The notes beneath the pieces are model-generated. The model saw only the letters and a program-made list of their open reading frames with translations. It was not told the DNA's origin and did not search any database. The position numbers and the translations under genes were made by a program. A stretch of DNA of 64,000 nucleotides from Stachybotrys elegans (Eukaryota; Ascomycota; Sordariomycetes; Hypocreales; Stachybotryaceae). The DNA lies in the NCBI GenBank assembly GCA_020746835.1, contig JAGPNK010000008.1:1302001-1366000 (forward strand). Reading direction: 5' to 3'. Positions 1 through 9,932 of the stretch are shown here, in pieces; position 1 is the stretch's first letter, and every line of letters starts with the position of its first letter.

Positions 1-97
1 CTGCCAGGGCCTTTTGTTCCTCCTCGTAGACGGCTTGCTGGTTCCTCCGCAGAGTCGGATGGAACGACTTCTTGAGGTTGAGATCTCCGCCACCCAT
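1..97 (-). CDS. cwc25: Pre-mRNA-splicing factor CWC25, N-terminus (partial)
   Basis: The reverse strand opens at 97 with ATG and reads MGGGDLNLKKSFHPTLRRNQ, then a charged E/K/Q-rich stretch, and runs off the left edge after 32 codons. The MGGGDLNLKKS start and the following H-P-x(3)-R-N-Q pattern are the hallmark of the CIR N-terminal domain of CWC25, a spliceosome component needed around the first catalytic step. Only the N-terminus is in the window, so the rest of the protein cannot be judged. The upstream 0.85 kb holds no recognisable gene and is probably its promoter. The family call is firm because the signature is specific; completeness is unknown. Confidence 0.9.
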   Translation of the reverse strand, partial: MGGGDLNLKKSFHPTLRRNQQAVYEEEQKALA

Positions 98-954
98 CTT
101 TTCGACTATAAACAGTAACGAATGTCGTAAAGATAGCCTAGGTAGGAAGATGGAAAGATGGCATGCGCGTGGAGGGATGGACGGCTGACTGGTGGTTCTA
201 GGCAAGAGTCGGCCAAGTACGTTTAATGTGGGTGGCAAAGACTGATCTGAAAAGTGGCTGGGTCTGCCTTATCGATAACGACGGTTGAACATCCAGGCTT
301 CTCGCTCCTACAGCACCCAATAGCTCCTCTCGTTCTTCCGCTTGGAGGAAACGTTTCAGTCTCTTTTCTTCAGTCTCTTCGCTAATTTTAATCACGCATT
401 CTTCGCGGCTGGGCAACCTCATAAAGGACAATATCCATGGCTCTCCAACGTCTAATTGGCCCCTGTCCATCCTATCCCTCTGCCGACAAGAACGCCATGT
501 GCAGGTAGCTCTCGTATGTATCTACACAGCTTGACATATTTTCATCGGTTTTGCCAGTGATTGAGTCACCAGGAAGAGGCATTCTCGTACATCTGACACC
601 CACAGCAGCTTCCAATCAGTTAAGCACGGATGTTTCCTACCAATTGTTATCCCGTCCGTCTCCCTCATACAACCAAACCCAGGTCACTGAGCTTGGGCGA
701 TATTTGCTCGTGAAAAGTTTTTGATCTCGTACAATGGATATACAATTGACAACATGGACAGCCATAAGCTTGGTGTTGGGCCGATTCCGGAACAGCAGCC
801 CGTCTAGTGATTCTCCCAGTTTGGCCGTTACGAAATCATGGCCTGTCCTGTCTCGTGATTCTATCATTTGCCCGGTTGTTTTTATACAGACAGCCCGTCG
901 GCTGTTTCCATATCGTACACGACGACCGAATCGTAGTCCATCCAGACCGCATGT
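98..954. other. Intergenic region between CWC25 start and uS14m stop
   Basis: I see no recognisable gene here. A 90-codon reverse open frame at 198-470 has no family signature and no splice context, so I leave it out. Because both flanking genes are read leftwards, this stretch should hold the CWC25 promoter and the uS14m 3' end. Confidence 0.5.
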
Positions 955-1429
955 TTACCAACTTGCTCGCTTGACGCCGGGGATGTTGCCAGCCATTGCT
1001 TGCATTCGGAAGTTGTACTGTCCGCTTGTCAGCGCCCTGCACCATGCACCATGCCAGATCCCAAAGGATGGCAGCGACATACTCGGTTCATCTTAAACTC
1101 GCGGAAGACACCGCGACCGTCTCCGGATATCGTGCATCGGTTCTTGATCTGCGTGGGTCGCGTGTAGGCGTGCATCTGCGTCAGCTGAAGCTGGGCTTCG
1201 GCGCGGGTTCGGGCAGGCAGCGTCGTGTTGCGGATGATGTAGCGCAATGCTTGTCTAGAGGAGTGCGTTGTTTAGCATCGGGAGAGCATGCGATGGGAGA
1301 GCAAAGGGTCTGCCTGGCGCACCTCTCAGCCTCGTGCTGCTCAAACACCTTGCGCTTGGTGTGATCACGGATCACTCGGATGTTGATGAAGCCGGTAATG
1401 TCCAGCTTCTTCGCCCTGAACATGGACAT
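955..1429 (-). CDS. mrp2: Mitochondrial small-subunit ribosomal protein uS14m (Mrp2-like)
   Basis: Three exons on the reverse strand (1429-1323, 1254-1083, 1017-955) join in frame to a protein of 113 residues. It starts MSMFRAKKLDITGF, continues through FEQHEAERQALRYIIRN and YTRPTQIKNRC, and ends GNIPGVKRASW, which is the universal S14 C-terminus. Donors are GTGCGC and GTATGT, and both introns end in AG. The product is a structural protein of the mitochondrial 37S ribosome. An upstream in-frame ATG would add 17 residues, but the ATG at 1429 gives the conserved start. Intron positions are deduced from codon phase and family conservation. The identity is nearly certain. Confidence 0.93.
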
Positions 1430-2200
1430 GTTGGCGGTTTGCGTCGTCTCTCCAAAGATATCTGGTGGTAAAGCAAGCAACGGTTTGCTGATACGGGGTG
1501 TTTTTTGCCAGTCAACCCTGACCGATGTTTAGCCGCCAGCTCCACCTCCACCCGCCTACAACTGACTTGCCCAGCTTGCTTACCCTATATTCCAAACAAA
1601 CCACAGCTGATTCCATTCAATTGCCCTACCACATCAGAGACGCCAAAGCTTGTCGGAGCTGGATTGGCTTTCACATGTGCTCCCAGCATTCTTGCTAGGT
1701 CTGTTGTTTAGTATTGGTTTATTATGGGGTTGATTTGCTGGTTCCCTCCTAGTAGAAGCTGGAAATCTGAAAATAGCAATCAATCAAGTCTGGATCAAAC
1801 ATGGGGAGATCAGCACGATTTACATGGCAACTATTCCAACGGAAATCGTGAGCGTTGTCATGCTCATCAGAGGCCATGGGCTCCGTTATCTCTTTGCTTC
1901 TTCGTCTCATACGTGACGATGTTTGGGGGCAAATTTGCTTTGCTAGCAATCTGCTTTGCTGGCTGTTGGCATAGCTAAACATTGATAAACCTACCGGCAA
2001 AGAATTCTGGTGCGGTTCAGAAGAGGCCTCTTCGAGGTGGGAAATCCATAAATTGAATCTCTCCTTCATCTTCCATTCCACTCCTCCCATCCGCCGACAT
2101 CTATACACCAAGTCAACCGCCACCACCACACCTCTGCTTTCAATACCTTTGCTCGCGTTAACCCGATACTTCATCTCGCTGCTTCTTCGATACCTTCGCC
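1430..2200. other. Divergent promoter region, pyrimidine-rich right half
   Basis: No gene is recognised. The region separates uS14m, read left, from a small gene read right. The last 150 bases before 2201 are rich in C and T, as is common just upstream of fungal start codons. Open frames on both strands around 1724-2174 have no family features. Confidence 0.5.
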
Positions 2201-2670
2201 ATGGATTCCGGAAAAGGATCGCAGGAGCCCACCACCGGCGTTGATAACAGTTCGGATAAGCAGTCTAAGTTTCAGAATAAGAACAAGGTTGTAGGTCGCC
2301 TGCGAAGTTGACGTGTCAAAAGCGAGACCAACCATGCTAACACCAGAGGCAGACTTTGGAGCTGACAGGACCCATGTTGGGCTTCCACGTCAACCAGACG
2401 GCTAGAAGCTCATCAGGCTCTGACATTGAGAAGGTCATCAATAGTTCACGAGATTCGACCATCAAGAGTTTCATGATCGAAGGCTTGCTGCTCTCGCCGG
2501 ATGAAGTGGCTGCCATAAAGGGAATGAAAGGACACACGGTTTCTTTTACAGTTTTGATTGAGACATGCACTCTCAAGGACAAAGTTAGTGCTTCGTCATG
2601 GAACAAAGTGGGAATGAGAACTGACACAAACCAGAAGCACATTTTCAAGCGAGGCAAGGCCTCTCAGTAG
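2201..2670 (+). CDS. Small hypothetical protein, two exons
   Basis: The ATG at 2201 follows a CT-rich leader and opens a polar stretch (MDSGKGSQEPTTGVDN...). That frame closes soon after 2290. A GTAGGT donor at 2291 and a CAG acceptor ending at 2352, with a GCTAAC branch site 12 nt before it, join it in frame to an exon ending at 2670. The product would be about 135 residues. The first 30 are hydrophilic; the second exon carries segments such as TGPMLGFHVNQTA and SPDEVAAIKGMKG. There is no signal peptide, membrane segment or known motif. I do not recognise the family, and the acceptor could instead lie at 2346. Evidence that it is a gene is limited to the start context and the clean intron. 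Confidence 0.4.
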
Positions 2671-3047
2671 CCTCGTCACCGTCCAAGCCTGCCATGGAGA
2701 TCCATGGCCAGAGGGTGCTGTCGTTGGTTTCTCACCGGCATCTAAAGCGACGCGGGGAGTGAAGGGCGAGCAGGCGTGTATGTGACGCACGTATCTGAGT
2801 TGGGATCGAGGACGTTTGAGGAACAGGGGTATGGAAAGAAGACAGATGGCAGTAGGAACGAGCAGTTAGCCAGTATGCGCCCACTCAGTGTAACCATGTC
2901 CTGGCTCTGGATCACTGCTCGAGGCATGTGTCGCCTAATGTGTGTAACAGCCAGCCGCTCTTATAAAAGTCGAAGAGCCGGCAACCCTAGCCTACAAACC
3001 CTTGTGGTTCCACTTGCAATCGTTTTGTCCTGTCTCTTACCCTGACC
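2671..3047. other. Intergenic promoter region of the DUF6594 gene
   Basis: No gene is seen. A TATAAA box lies about 85 nt before the next start codon. The short open frames on both strands here look like chance. Confidence 0.5.
2962..2967 (+). promoter_or_regulatory. Putative TATA box
   Basis: TATAAA sits 81-86 nt upstream of the ATG at 3048, within an otherwise GC-balanced leader. The distance suits a fungal core promoter with a short 5' UTR. The assignment rests on sequence and spacing only. Confidence 0.4.
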
Positions 3048-4515
3048 ATGCCCGACACGCCCGCCATGAATGAAGAAGTCAATGACCTCGAGCGAGGCCA
3101 GTCGACTCAACAACCGAGCACAGGTGCTGGGATGTCGTTCGATGAAGGTGTTGCCGCGCTGAGATCTGGCATTCCTGATCTAGGTTTCATCTACCTGAAC
3201 CCCGACGAGAGCCCAACACAGAGAGAATGCAGTGTCCGCTCAGCAATCGAAAGTTGGCGGCGAGGGAAGATAAGAGAGATGGAAAGGAAGAGGTCAGTTT
3301 GTCCCCGCCGCCTGGAAGTGATGCTGCTGAACACACCAAGACGAGAGGAGATCCGAAGAGCCATATTTAAAAAAGGTACAGAAGTCCGGGGAATGCGCCA
3401 GGCGGACTTGATGGCATTTTAGGCAGAGACTCACAGGACACACAGACGAAGACGGGCCACCGGGATACCCTCGCATAGCGGCCTCACTACAGTACAGCCC
3501 GGACTACCAGCACTTCCGAGTATTCGAGAATCTCCACCTCCGACAGCTGCTGCAAATGCAGGCCGACCTACAAGCGGCGGAACTGCAGCTCGTTGAGCTG
3601 GACAAGGAGGATTACGAAAAGGACCCTGATATATGCCGCTCGAGAGCCAAGGCCATTGGCAACTCGAAGGCGAGGGCTCTGCTCGAAGACACACGGCCGC
3701 TTCTGAAGGAATACAGTAACAAGACGCTATGTGGCATGACATGCGGAGGGCAATACTGACGAAGTGATAGCTGCCATGATGGAGACGTACGCGAGATTGA
3801 TGGCCAGGCCCAGAGTTAATGAAGCCAACGTCCAGGATTTCGCAGATACCCAGATACTATGCGAGTGGCTTCCGGATGAGGACATGTACAACTATGACGT
3901 TTACGACCTGAAGTGCCTCCGAAGGGCCAATGAGCCGCTTCTCGATACATGGGCTGCGAACCTGTTTGAGAGGCACGGCTGGATACTTGCCGTAAGAACC
4001 AATATCTTGCCAGCACTCCGTCTTATAATCACAAGCTGACAGAGACCCCAGCAATGGTGGGACATGCCCAAGGTGAGGAACCCGTAAATCTTCATTCCCA
4101 TTCGCAGACATGACGAGAAAGACGGAGGCGTGCGAGTGCCTGGAGATGGGGAGCTGACAGTTGTTTGTCCAGCGTATTGGCAATTCAGCCGTGGAGGCGT
4201 ACAGCAAGCCCCGGTTCATGCCCGCAGTGAGAGCCTTCCTGCTCGTCGTGAGCGTTCTGATGCTGGCCGCGCCCCTGTACCCGCTGTACGTGTGGTCAAA
4301 GGCCGGAGGCGACAAGAACATGGGCGCCATGATGGCCACGATTCTCGTGTCGTCGATTGTGATGGCTTTAATGATATCGGTGTGCACCGTGGCTAAGCGC
4401 CACGAGATCATCGTTGCTTGCGCCGCGTAAGTTGGTCCTCGAGCATCGAGGGCGGGAAAGGCTGACGTGAAGCAGGTATATGGCGGTGCTGGTCGTGTTT
4501 ATTGGGACGCAGTAA
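3048..4515 (+). CDS. DUF6594 domain membrane protein
   Basis: Six exons (3048-3292, 3423-3715, 3771-3991, 4052-4072, 4161-4426, 4476-4515) join in frame to 361 residues. The N-terminus is polar. The core reads GYPRIAASLQYSPDYQHFRV then FENLHLRQLLQMQADL and AELQLVELDKED, the usual DUF6594 layout. The C-terminus holds three closely spaced membrane segments (AFLLVVSVLMLAAPLYPLYV, MMATILVSSIVMALMISV, YMAVLVVFIGT), also typical of the family. The biochemical role of DUF6594 proteins is unknown. The fourth exon is only 21 nt (Q-W-W-D-M-P-K), bounded by a CCAG acceptor and a GTGAGG donor. The acceptor at 3770 was preferred to one at 3764 because it leaves more room after the branch site; both keep the frame. 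Confidence 0.85.
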
Positions 4516-5079
4516 GGCGACGACGCGAGAAATGGGGGAACGAGTCTCTTATCGGAGGCTGGTTTGGGGCTGGAACTGAGGCCGCCAATGGCGTATTCCG
4601 AGTAGATATATCTGGTAGCTTGTAGGACGGCCAACACGCACAGATGAAACCCCAATGAGCTCCAATTGAGTTTCCAGTTTCCAATGGATCCCACCAGCGA
4701 CACCTATCGCGGGGCAGACATGGGGAGCTTCAGTGGGACGCGTGGACCTCCCCAGCGGGTACCTGGATCCCCCAGGCGCTGGCGGCCGGCACGTCGGGGC
4801 GTTTTCGCGGGCAGTCTCCACTGTAGCCACGCCTGACGCATGCCCAGCCGTATCCCACCCTCACAATCCAATAAAATTACGGCTTTCGCCTCTTGCTTAA
4901 CCTGACCGATCGGCCAGGGAGAAATGACCAGCCCCCATCTCTCTCCCTCTCCCCTCCCATCGGTTCACGATTCCACACTCTTTTTCAATCACCGCCACTT
5001 CGTTTCCATGATCACACACTCGACCTGAGCCGCCAAATCGACAACCAGCAGCACCACCGCCACCAGAGCGACGCCGTCG
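4516..5079. other. Intergenic promoter region of the GH3 gene
   Basis: No gene is recognised. The last 150 bases before the GH3 start are pyrimidine-rich. A long reverse open frame that begins inside the GH3 gene extends into the right end of this region and is treated as a shadow. Confidence 0.5.
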
Positions 5080-7911
5080 ATGCCGCCGCCCATGGATCCC
5101 AGCAAGGAAGGGCTCCTCGCCCATAAGCAACGCCTGTCCGACGACCGGGACTCGTTCGACGCAGAGTCGGACCTCGACGTGACCGACTACCTCGACGACC
5201 GCAAACCAGAGCCGCAGACCTCTGCGAATATCCGCTTCCGTGCCCTCAGAGCCCCGCTGCGAAACAGGTGCTGCCGCGCGCTGCTCGTTGCGCTCACCGT
5301 ATTTGTGCTGCTCCTGGCGGGCGGTGGCCTCTTTGGGTACCAGAAGTACAACACGGCACCTCCGGATGGCTTGTCGCCGCCCTGGTACCCGACTCCTCGC
5401 GGTGGTACCGTCAAGCAGTGGGCCGACAGCTATGCCAAGGCTGCTGAGATGGTCTCCCGAATGACCCTGCCCGAGAAGGTCAACCTGACGACCGGCACGG
5501 GATGGAGCATGGGGCTCGCCGTTGGAAACACTGCTCCTGCCATCAGAGTCGGATTCCCGAGCCTGGCCCTGCAGGATGGCCCCCTCGGCATCCGCCACTC
5601 GGACAACGCCACGGCTTTCCCCGCCGGTATCACCGTTGGCGCAACGTGGAACAAGGAGCTCATGTACCAGCGCGGCCGGGCACATGGCATCGAGGCTCGA
5701 GGCAAGGGCGTCAATGCTATCCTTGGACCCTGTATCGGCGCCCTGGGACGTATGCCGGCTGGAGGACGCAACTGGGAGGGCTTCGGTGCCGACCCCTATC
5801 TGCAGGGCATTGCTGGCGCCCTGACCATCAAGGGTATCCAGGAGCAGGGTGTCATGGCTACCATCAAGCACTTTGTGGCAAACGAGCAGGAGCACTTCCG
5901 CCAGCCCTGGGAGTGGGGTCTGCCCAACGCCATCTCGTCCAACATTGACGACCGCACCTTGCACGAAATGTACGTCTGGCCCTTTGGTGACGCTGTCAAG
6001 GCTGGCGTGGCCAGTGTCATGTGCTCGTACAACCAGGTCAACAACTCGTACGCCTGCGGCAACTCCAAGCTCCTCAATGGAATCCTCAAGGATGAGCTTG
6101 GCTTCCAGGGATTCGTCCAGTCCGACTGGCTGGCGCAGCGATCCGGAGTCAGCAGCGCGCTTGCTGGCCTCGACATGACCATGCCCGGAGATGGCCTGCT
6201 CTGGGCCGATGGAGATTCGCTCTGGGGATCTCAGCTGTCCCTTGCCGTGCTCAACGGCTCGGTCCCTGTCGAGCGCCTCAACGACATGGCTGTCCGTATT
6301 GTCGCCGCCTGGTACCAGCTCGGACAGGACGACGAGAAGCTGTTTGACGGGAAGGGTCCCAATTTCTCCACCTTTACCGACGACGAGATGGGTGTCATGA
6401 GCCCGGGAAGCCCCACGGACCAGGAAACCGTCAAGGTGAACCACTACGTCAAAGTCCAGGCCAACCACTCCGAGGTAGCACACCAAGTTGCTGTCGAGGG
6501 CACCGTGCTGCTCAAGAACAATGGCATCCTTCCCCTTAGCCGCGATGGCAAGCTGTCCGGCGACAAGAGCAAGCGCGCCGGCAAACTCCGCGTGGGCATC
6601 TTTGGCGAAGACGCCGGCCCCGGCGAAGGCCCCAACTTCTGCGAAGACAGGAGATGCAACCAGGGGACCTTGGCATCAGGATGGGGAAGCGGCGCCGTCG
6701 AATTTCCCTACCTGATTACTCCCGTTGATGCACTTCGTGGGGGTTTCAACAAGGACAAGGTCAAGCTGACGGAGCATCTGTCCAACGACCTGCGATACTC
6801 TGACCACGCCAAGGTCCTGGACGAGCAGGATGTGTGCATTGTGTTTGCCAATTCAGATGCCGGCGAAGGCTACATCAAGTGGGAGAGCGTCAGCGGAGAC
6901 CGCAATAACCTCAACCTGCAGAAGGGTGGTGACGATCTTGTGCTGGAGGTCGCCAAACACTGTGGCGGCGGCTCTGGCTCTACCATTGTCGTCATGCATG
7001 CCGTCGGCGCTGTCGTGGTGGAGAAGTGGATCGATCATCCCAACATCAAGGCTGTTCTTACTGCCCACCTCCCAGGCCAGGAGAGCGGAAACGCGCTGGC
7101 CAGCATTATCTTCGGCGACGAGAGCCCCAGCGGCAAGCTCCCGTATACCATCGGCCGGTCTCTTGAGGACTACGGCGCAGGCGGCCAGATTATGTATCTG
7201 CCCAACGGCGTCGTTCCTCAGCAGGACTTTTCCGAGGGACTGTACATTGACTACCGCCACTTTGACAAGTTCGAGATTGAGCCGCGTTTCGAGTTTGGCT
7301 TTGGACTGTCATACACGACCTTTGAGTACAAGAACGTCAAGGTGTCGGAGAAGAAGAAGAAGTCTGCCCTTCCCGCCAAGCGACCCGAGCCGGCAACTCT
7401 GCCGCCGGACTTTGACAACAAGATCCCGGACGCCAAGGAAGCGCTCTTCCCCAAGGAGATTCGTAGGCTTGAGAAGTTTGTGTACCCGTACATTGAGTCG
7501 ATCGACCAGGTCAAGTCGGGCGACTACCCTTACCCCGACGGTTACGAGACAGTGCAGCCTCTGTCGGAAGCAGGCGGCGACGAGGGCGGCAACCCGGATC
7601 TCTGGGAGGTGCACGTCGCAGTGTCGGTCGAGGTGTCTAACGCGGGCCCCGTGGACGGCAAGGTCGTGCCCCAGCTGTACCTGTCGTACCCGGAGTCCTC
7701 CGACGTCGACTTCCCCGTGCGCGTGCTGCGCGGCTTCAACAAGCTGTTACTGAAGAAGGGCGAGAAGAAGACGGTGACGTTTGAGCTGACGAGGCGGGAT
7801 CTGAGCTACTGGAGCGTGGAGCTGCAGAACTGGGTCATGCTCGAGGAGGGCGAGTACACGTTTGCTGTGGGCGAGAGCTCTAGAGATGTCAAGGTAAAGG
7901 CAACCTGGTAA
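5080..7911 (+). CDS. GH3 beta-glucosidase with N-terminal membrane anchor
   Basis: A single exon of 943 codons with GC-rich third positions. Residues 1-65 are hydrophilic. A membrane segment follows at about 66-87 (ALLVALTVFVLLLAGGGLFG), then a luminal or extracellular catalytic part, so it is a type II membrane protein rather than secreted. The GH3 N-domain is seen from TLPEKVNLTTGTG through LQDGPLGIR and MATIKHFVANEQE to the nucleophile motif FVQSDWLAQ, with Asp about 349. The second domain has NSDAGEGYIKWES with Glu about 596 as candidate acid/base. The C-terminus is a fibronectin-III-like domain (VPQLYLSYPES, RDLSYW). The enzyme is expected to release glucose from beta-linked oligosaccharides. 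Membrane-anchored GH3 enzymes related to Aspergillus bglE-type proteins share this layout. The ATG at 5080 is in frame with a second Met four codons on. Confidence 0.93.
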   Translation: MPPPMDPSKEGLLAHKQRLSDDRDSFDAESDLDVTDYLDDRKPEPQTSANIRFRALRAPLRNRCCRALLVALTVFVLLLAGGGLFGYQKYNTAPPDGLSPPWYPTPRGGTVKQWADSYAKAAEMVSRMTLPEKVNLTTGTGWSMGLAVGNTAPAIRVGFPSLALQDGPLGIRHSDNATAFPAGITVGATWNKELMYQRGRAHGIEARGKGVNAILGPCIGALGRMPAGGRNWEGFGADPYLQGIAGALTIKGIQEQGVMATIKHFVANEQEHFRQPWEWGLPNAISSNIDDRTLHEMYVWPFGDAVKAGVASVMCSYNQVNNSYACGNSKLLNGILKDELGFQGFVQSDWLAQRSGVSSALAGLDMTMPGDGLLWADGDSLWGSQLSLAVLNGSVPVERLNDMAVRIVAAWYQLGQDDEKLFDGKGPNFSTFTDDEMGVMSPGSPTDQETVKVNHYVKVQANHSEVAHQVAVEGTVLLKNNGILPLSRDGKLSGDKSKRAGKLRVGIFGEDAGPGEGPNFCEDRRCNQGTLASGWGSGAVEFPYLITPVDALRGGFNKDKVKLTEHLSNDLRYSDHAKVLDEQDVCIVFANSDAGEGYIKWESVSGDRNNLNLQKGGDDLVLEVAKHCGGGSGSTIVVMHAVGAVVVEKWIDHPNIKAVLTAHLPGQESGNALASIIFGDESPSGKLPYTIGRSLEDYGAGGQIMYLPNGVVPQQDFSEGLYIDYRHFDKFEIEPRFEFGFGLSYTTFEYKNVKVSEKKKKSALPAKRPEPATLPPDFDNKIPDAKEALFPKEIRRLEKFVYPYIESIDQVKSGDYPYPDGYETVQPLSEAGGDEGGNPDLWEVHVAVSVEVSNAGPVDGKVVPQLYLSYPESSDVDFPVRVLRGFNKLLLKKGEKKTVTFELTRRDLSYWSVELQNWVMLEEGEYTFAVGESSRDVKVKATW

Positions 7912-8329
7912 GGTTGGTAAAAGATGGATTATGGGCTATAATACAGGTATTGCAATTAGGAATTCAAGCGCATTCTTTTATGGAGTCCTCTGGTTGCCTT
8001 ATCTTTGACGTTTAGCATGTAAGATGTACCTGTGATCAACGACACGAGGTGTTGTTGAAGACCGGTAACCTACGCTTTGCTGTCCTCAAACGTCTCAAAC
8101 AACGGTTTGTATCATCCAGACGAATTCAGCACTAATTTTAGTAGGCATCTCTTGGCCAATTTTATCGCCGACGGTGCTCGGATACAGAGCAACGCCATAT
8201 CCGATGATGTTCGGATACGAGAATCATGTTGCCATATAAATCTACCGGAATTCGTCTACGAGATATCTTCACAACACAAGAATCTTAGTCGGCGACAAAA
8301 AAGCTCCATCTTTTCCAATTATTTTTACA
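7912..8329. other. Intergenic region after the GH3 gene
   Basis: It holds the GH3 3' end and the promoter of the DJ-1/PfpI gene. Sequence just before 8330 is A/C-rich, as is usual before a start codon. No further gene is seen. Confidence 0.5.
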
Positions 8330-9117
8330 ATGACTCAACCACTTGACCTCTCCAAGCCTTACCGACCTATTCAGGTTGGGGTTATTCTGCTGGCCAGGTA
8401 AGCACGCCTAGCCTTCGAGCGACACTGTAGCTGATGAGAGCCGCAGTACTACAGAAATACTCGACGTTGCGCCAATCGAAATATTCAACAGCTTCTCGGA
8501 GGATTACCTGAAGGGATTCCCGGAGGAAATCGTGCCCAAGGAGCTCAAAGCTCAGGCTGTCAAGTTCGAGTTTCACTGGGTATCCGCAGCTGGTCCCTCG
8601 GGAACCGAACGGTTGACTTCCGGTGTGAACATTGTGCCCACGGTGCGCACCTTCAAACTTGGCCGGAATATGAATTGCGTCTGACTGAGTGTAGGACTCC
8701 TTCGAGACTTGCCCCCCTCTCGACATTGTCCTGATGGGCGCCGCTGCCACCGACTACCAAGCGACCGAGGCAGAGCTCGCCTTTATCCGCAAGAGCTACG
8801 AGGACTGCTCGGCCTTCATCGCCATCTGCGGAGGCTTCATGGCCCCAATGGCGGCGGGGCTCTACGAGGGCAAGACGGTCACGGCGCCGCTCCTCTTCCT
8901 CGACCAGCTCCCCACCATGGCGCCGCACTGCACGTGGATCAAGAAGCGCTGGGCGCGCGACGGCAAGCTCTGGACGTCGGGCACGCTGCTCAATGGCCTG
9001 GATCTGATGCAGGCGTTTGCGAAGCACTACTGGGGCGGCGAGGGGACTCTTGTTGACATGATCTGCAAGGGCGGTGCTTGGCCAGACAGGGACATTGACT
9101 ATAAGGACGTGGAGTAG
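8330..9117 (+). CDS. DJ-1/PfpI family protein
   Basis: Three exons (8330-8397, 8447-8642, 8695-9117) give 228 residues. The first strand, RPIQVGVILLAS, and TEILDVAPIEIF match the start of class I glutamine-amidotransferase-like folds. FETCPPLDIVLMGAA precedes the nucleophile-elbow region FIAICGGFMAPMAAGLYEGK, where the reactive Cys of the family is expected at the C of A-I-C-G-G. Fungal members are poorly characterised and range from isocyanide hydratase-like enzymes to chaperones or glyoxalases, so no substrate is assigned. Introns have GTAAGC and GTGCGC donors, and the second has a CTGACTGAGTGTAG acceptor. The HAD gene downstream is convergent, with 95 nt between the stop codons. Confidence 0.87.
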
Positions 9118-9212
9118 AATGACTAGACCATGGACGCAAGGACGTGGCCTTGCTGGGTATTTGTTTCGTTGGAGTAAGACATAGAGATGTGCTCAGGCCT
9201 TTGAGGGTACAA

Positions 9213-9932
9213 CTACATGCGGGCAATGATGGAGGGGAGCTGCTCCATATCCTCTAGGAAGACGTCAAACTCTGCCTTGACCTTGTCCATGTCTTCATCC
9301 ACATCGTCAGTCCACCTGTGAATGTACACAGTCTTCATCCCGCATCTTTGTGCGCCTCTGAGATCGTAAGCGTGGGCCGCGACCATGACCACCTCCTCTG
9401 GCCTGAGCTTGACAAGATCCAACGCCTTCAAGTACGCCTCGGGGCTGGGCTTGTAGACCCCCAGCAGCTCGCTGGAGAAGAGCATGTTGAACGACAGGCC
9501 CGCGAAGCGCGTCAAGTCGAGCTGGAGACGGACAGTGCCGTTGCCGTGCACGAACGTCTCCAGGCCGAGGTCTTGGCGGATCCGCCGTATAGCGGCGGGA
9601 ACTTCAAGCCAAGTGGGCTGCCTGTGCCAAGCGGCCACGAGCTCTGGCTTGAGAGTAGAGTCGACATGGGCCTTGATGTTGGGTGACTGGTCAAGAAGGG
9701 CTTCCAACGTGCGGGCTAGTGTAATGTCGATATCTTCGGGTGAAAGGCTCTGGGCCAAGCGAGCGCTGTTGGATAGAAAGTACTGCCTGCGCCACTCCAG
9801 GGCAAACTTGGAGGATTCCTCGCGTGGAATAGACGGTGGCAGTGTGGCGACGACGCTGCCGTGCCAGTCGAGACATGTGCCCATAAAGTCAAAGAAGACG
9901 GCCTTGATCTTGGACGGCTGTGCGGCAGCCAT
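9213..9932 (-). CDS. HAD-superfamily hydrolase, haloacid dehalogenase type II-like
   Basis: Single exon, 239 residues. Motif I is VFFDFMGTCLDWHG, whose first Asp is the nucleophile that forms the aspartyl intermediate. Motif II is VHGNGTVRLQ, motif III has the conserved Lys of GVYKPSPEAY, and motif IV is MVAAHAYDLRGAQRCGMKT. The spacing and the YKPxPExY signature fit L-2-haloacid dehalogenase type II. Motif II has G-N-G-T rather than the common S-N-G. There is no signal peptide, so it is probably cytosolic. Fungal members often act on unknown phosphorylated or halogenated acids, so the substrate stays open. It is convergent with the DJ-1/PfpI gene. Confidence 0.87.
   Translation of the reverse strand: MAAAQPSKIKAVFFDFMGTCLDWHGSVVATLPPSIPREESSKFALEWRRQYFLSNSARLAQSLSPEDIDITLARTLEALLDQSPNIKAHVDSTLKPELVAAWHRQPTWLEVPAAIRRIRQDLGLETFVHGNGTVRLQLDLTRFAGLSFNMLFSSELLGVYKPSPEAYLKALDLVKLRPEEVVMVAAHAYDLRGAQRCGMKTVYIHRWTDDVDEDMDKVKAEFDVFLEDMEQLPSIIARM

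Noticed and set aside
198..470. 90-codon reverse open frame between CWC25 and uS14m
   Set aside because: No family motif, no splice signals and no clear start context. It is likely promoter or leader sequence of CWC25.
4897..6486. 529-codon open frame on the reverse strand across the GH3 gene
   Set aside because: It lies antisense to a strongly conserved GH3 gene with high third-position GC, which commonly leaves the opposite frame open. It shows no domain motif.
6830..7753. 307-codon forward frame inside the GH3 gene
   Set aside because: It is a Ser/Arg/Thr-rich shift of the GH3 frame, typical of GC-rich coding DNA.
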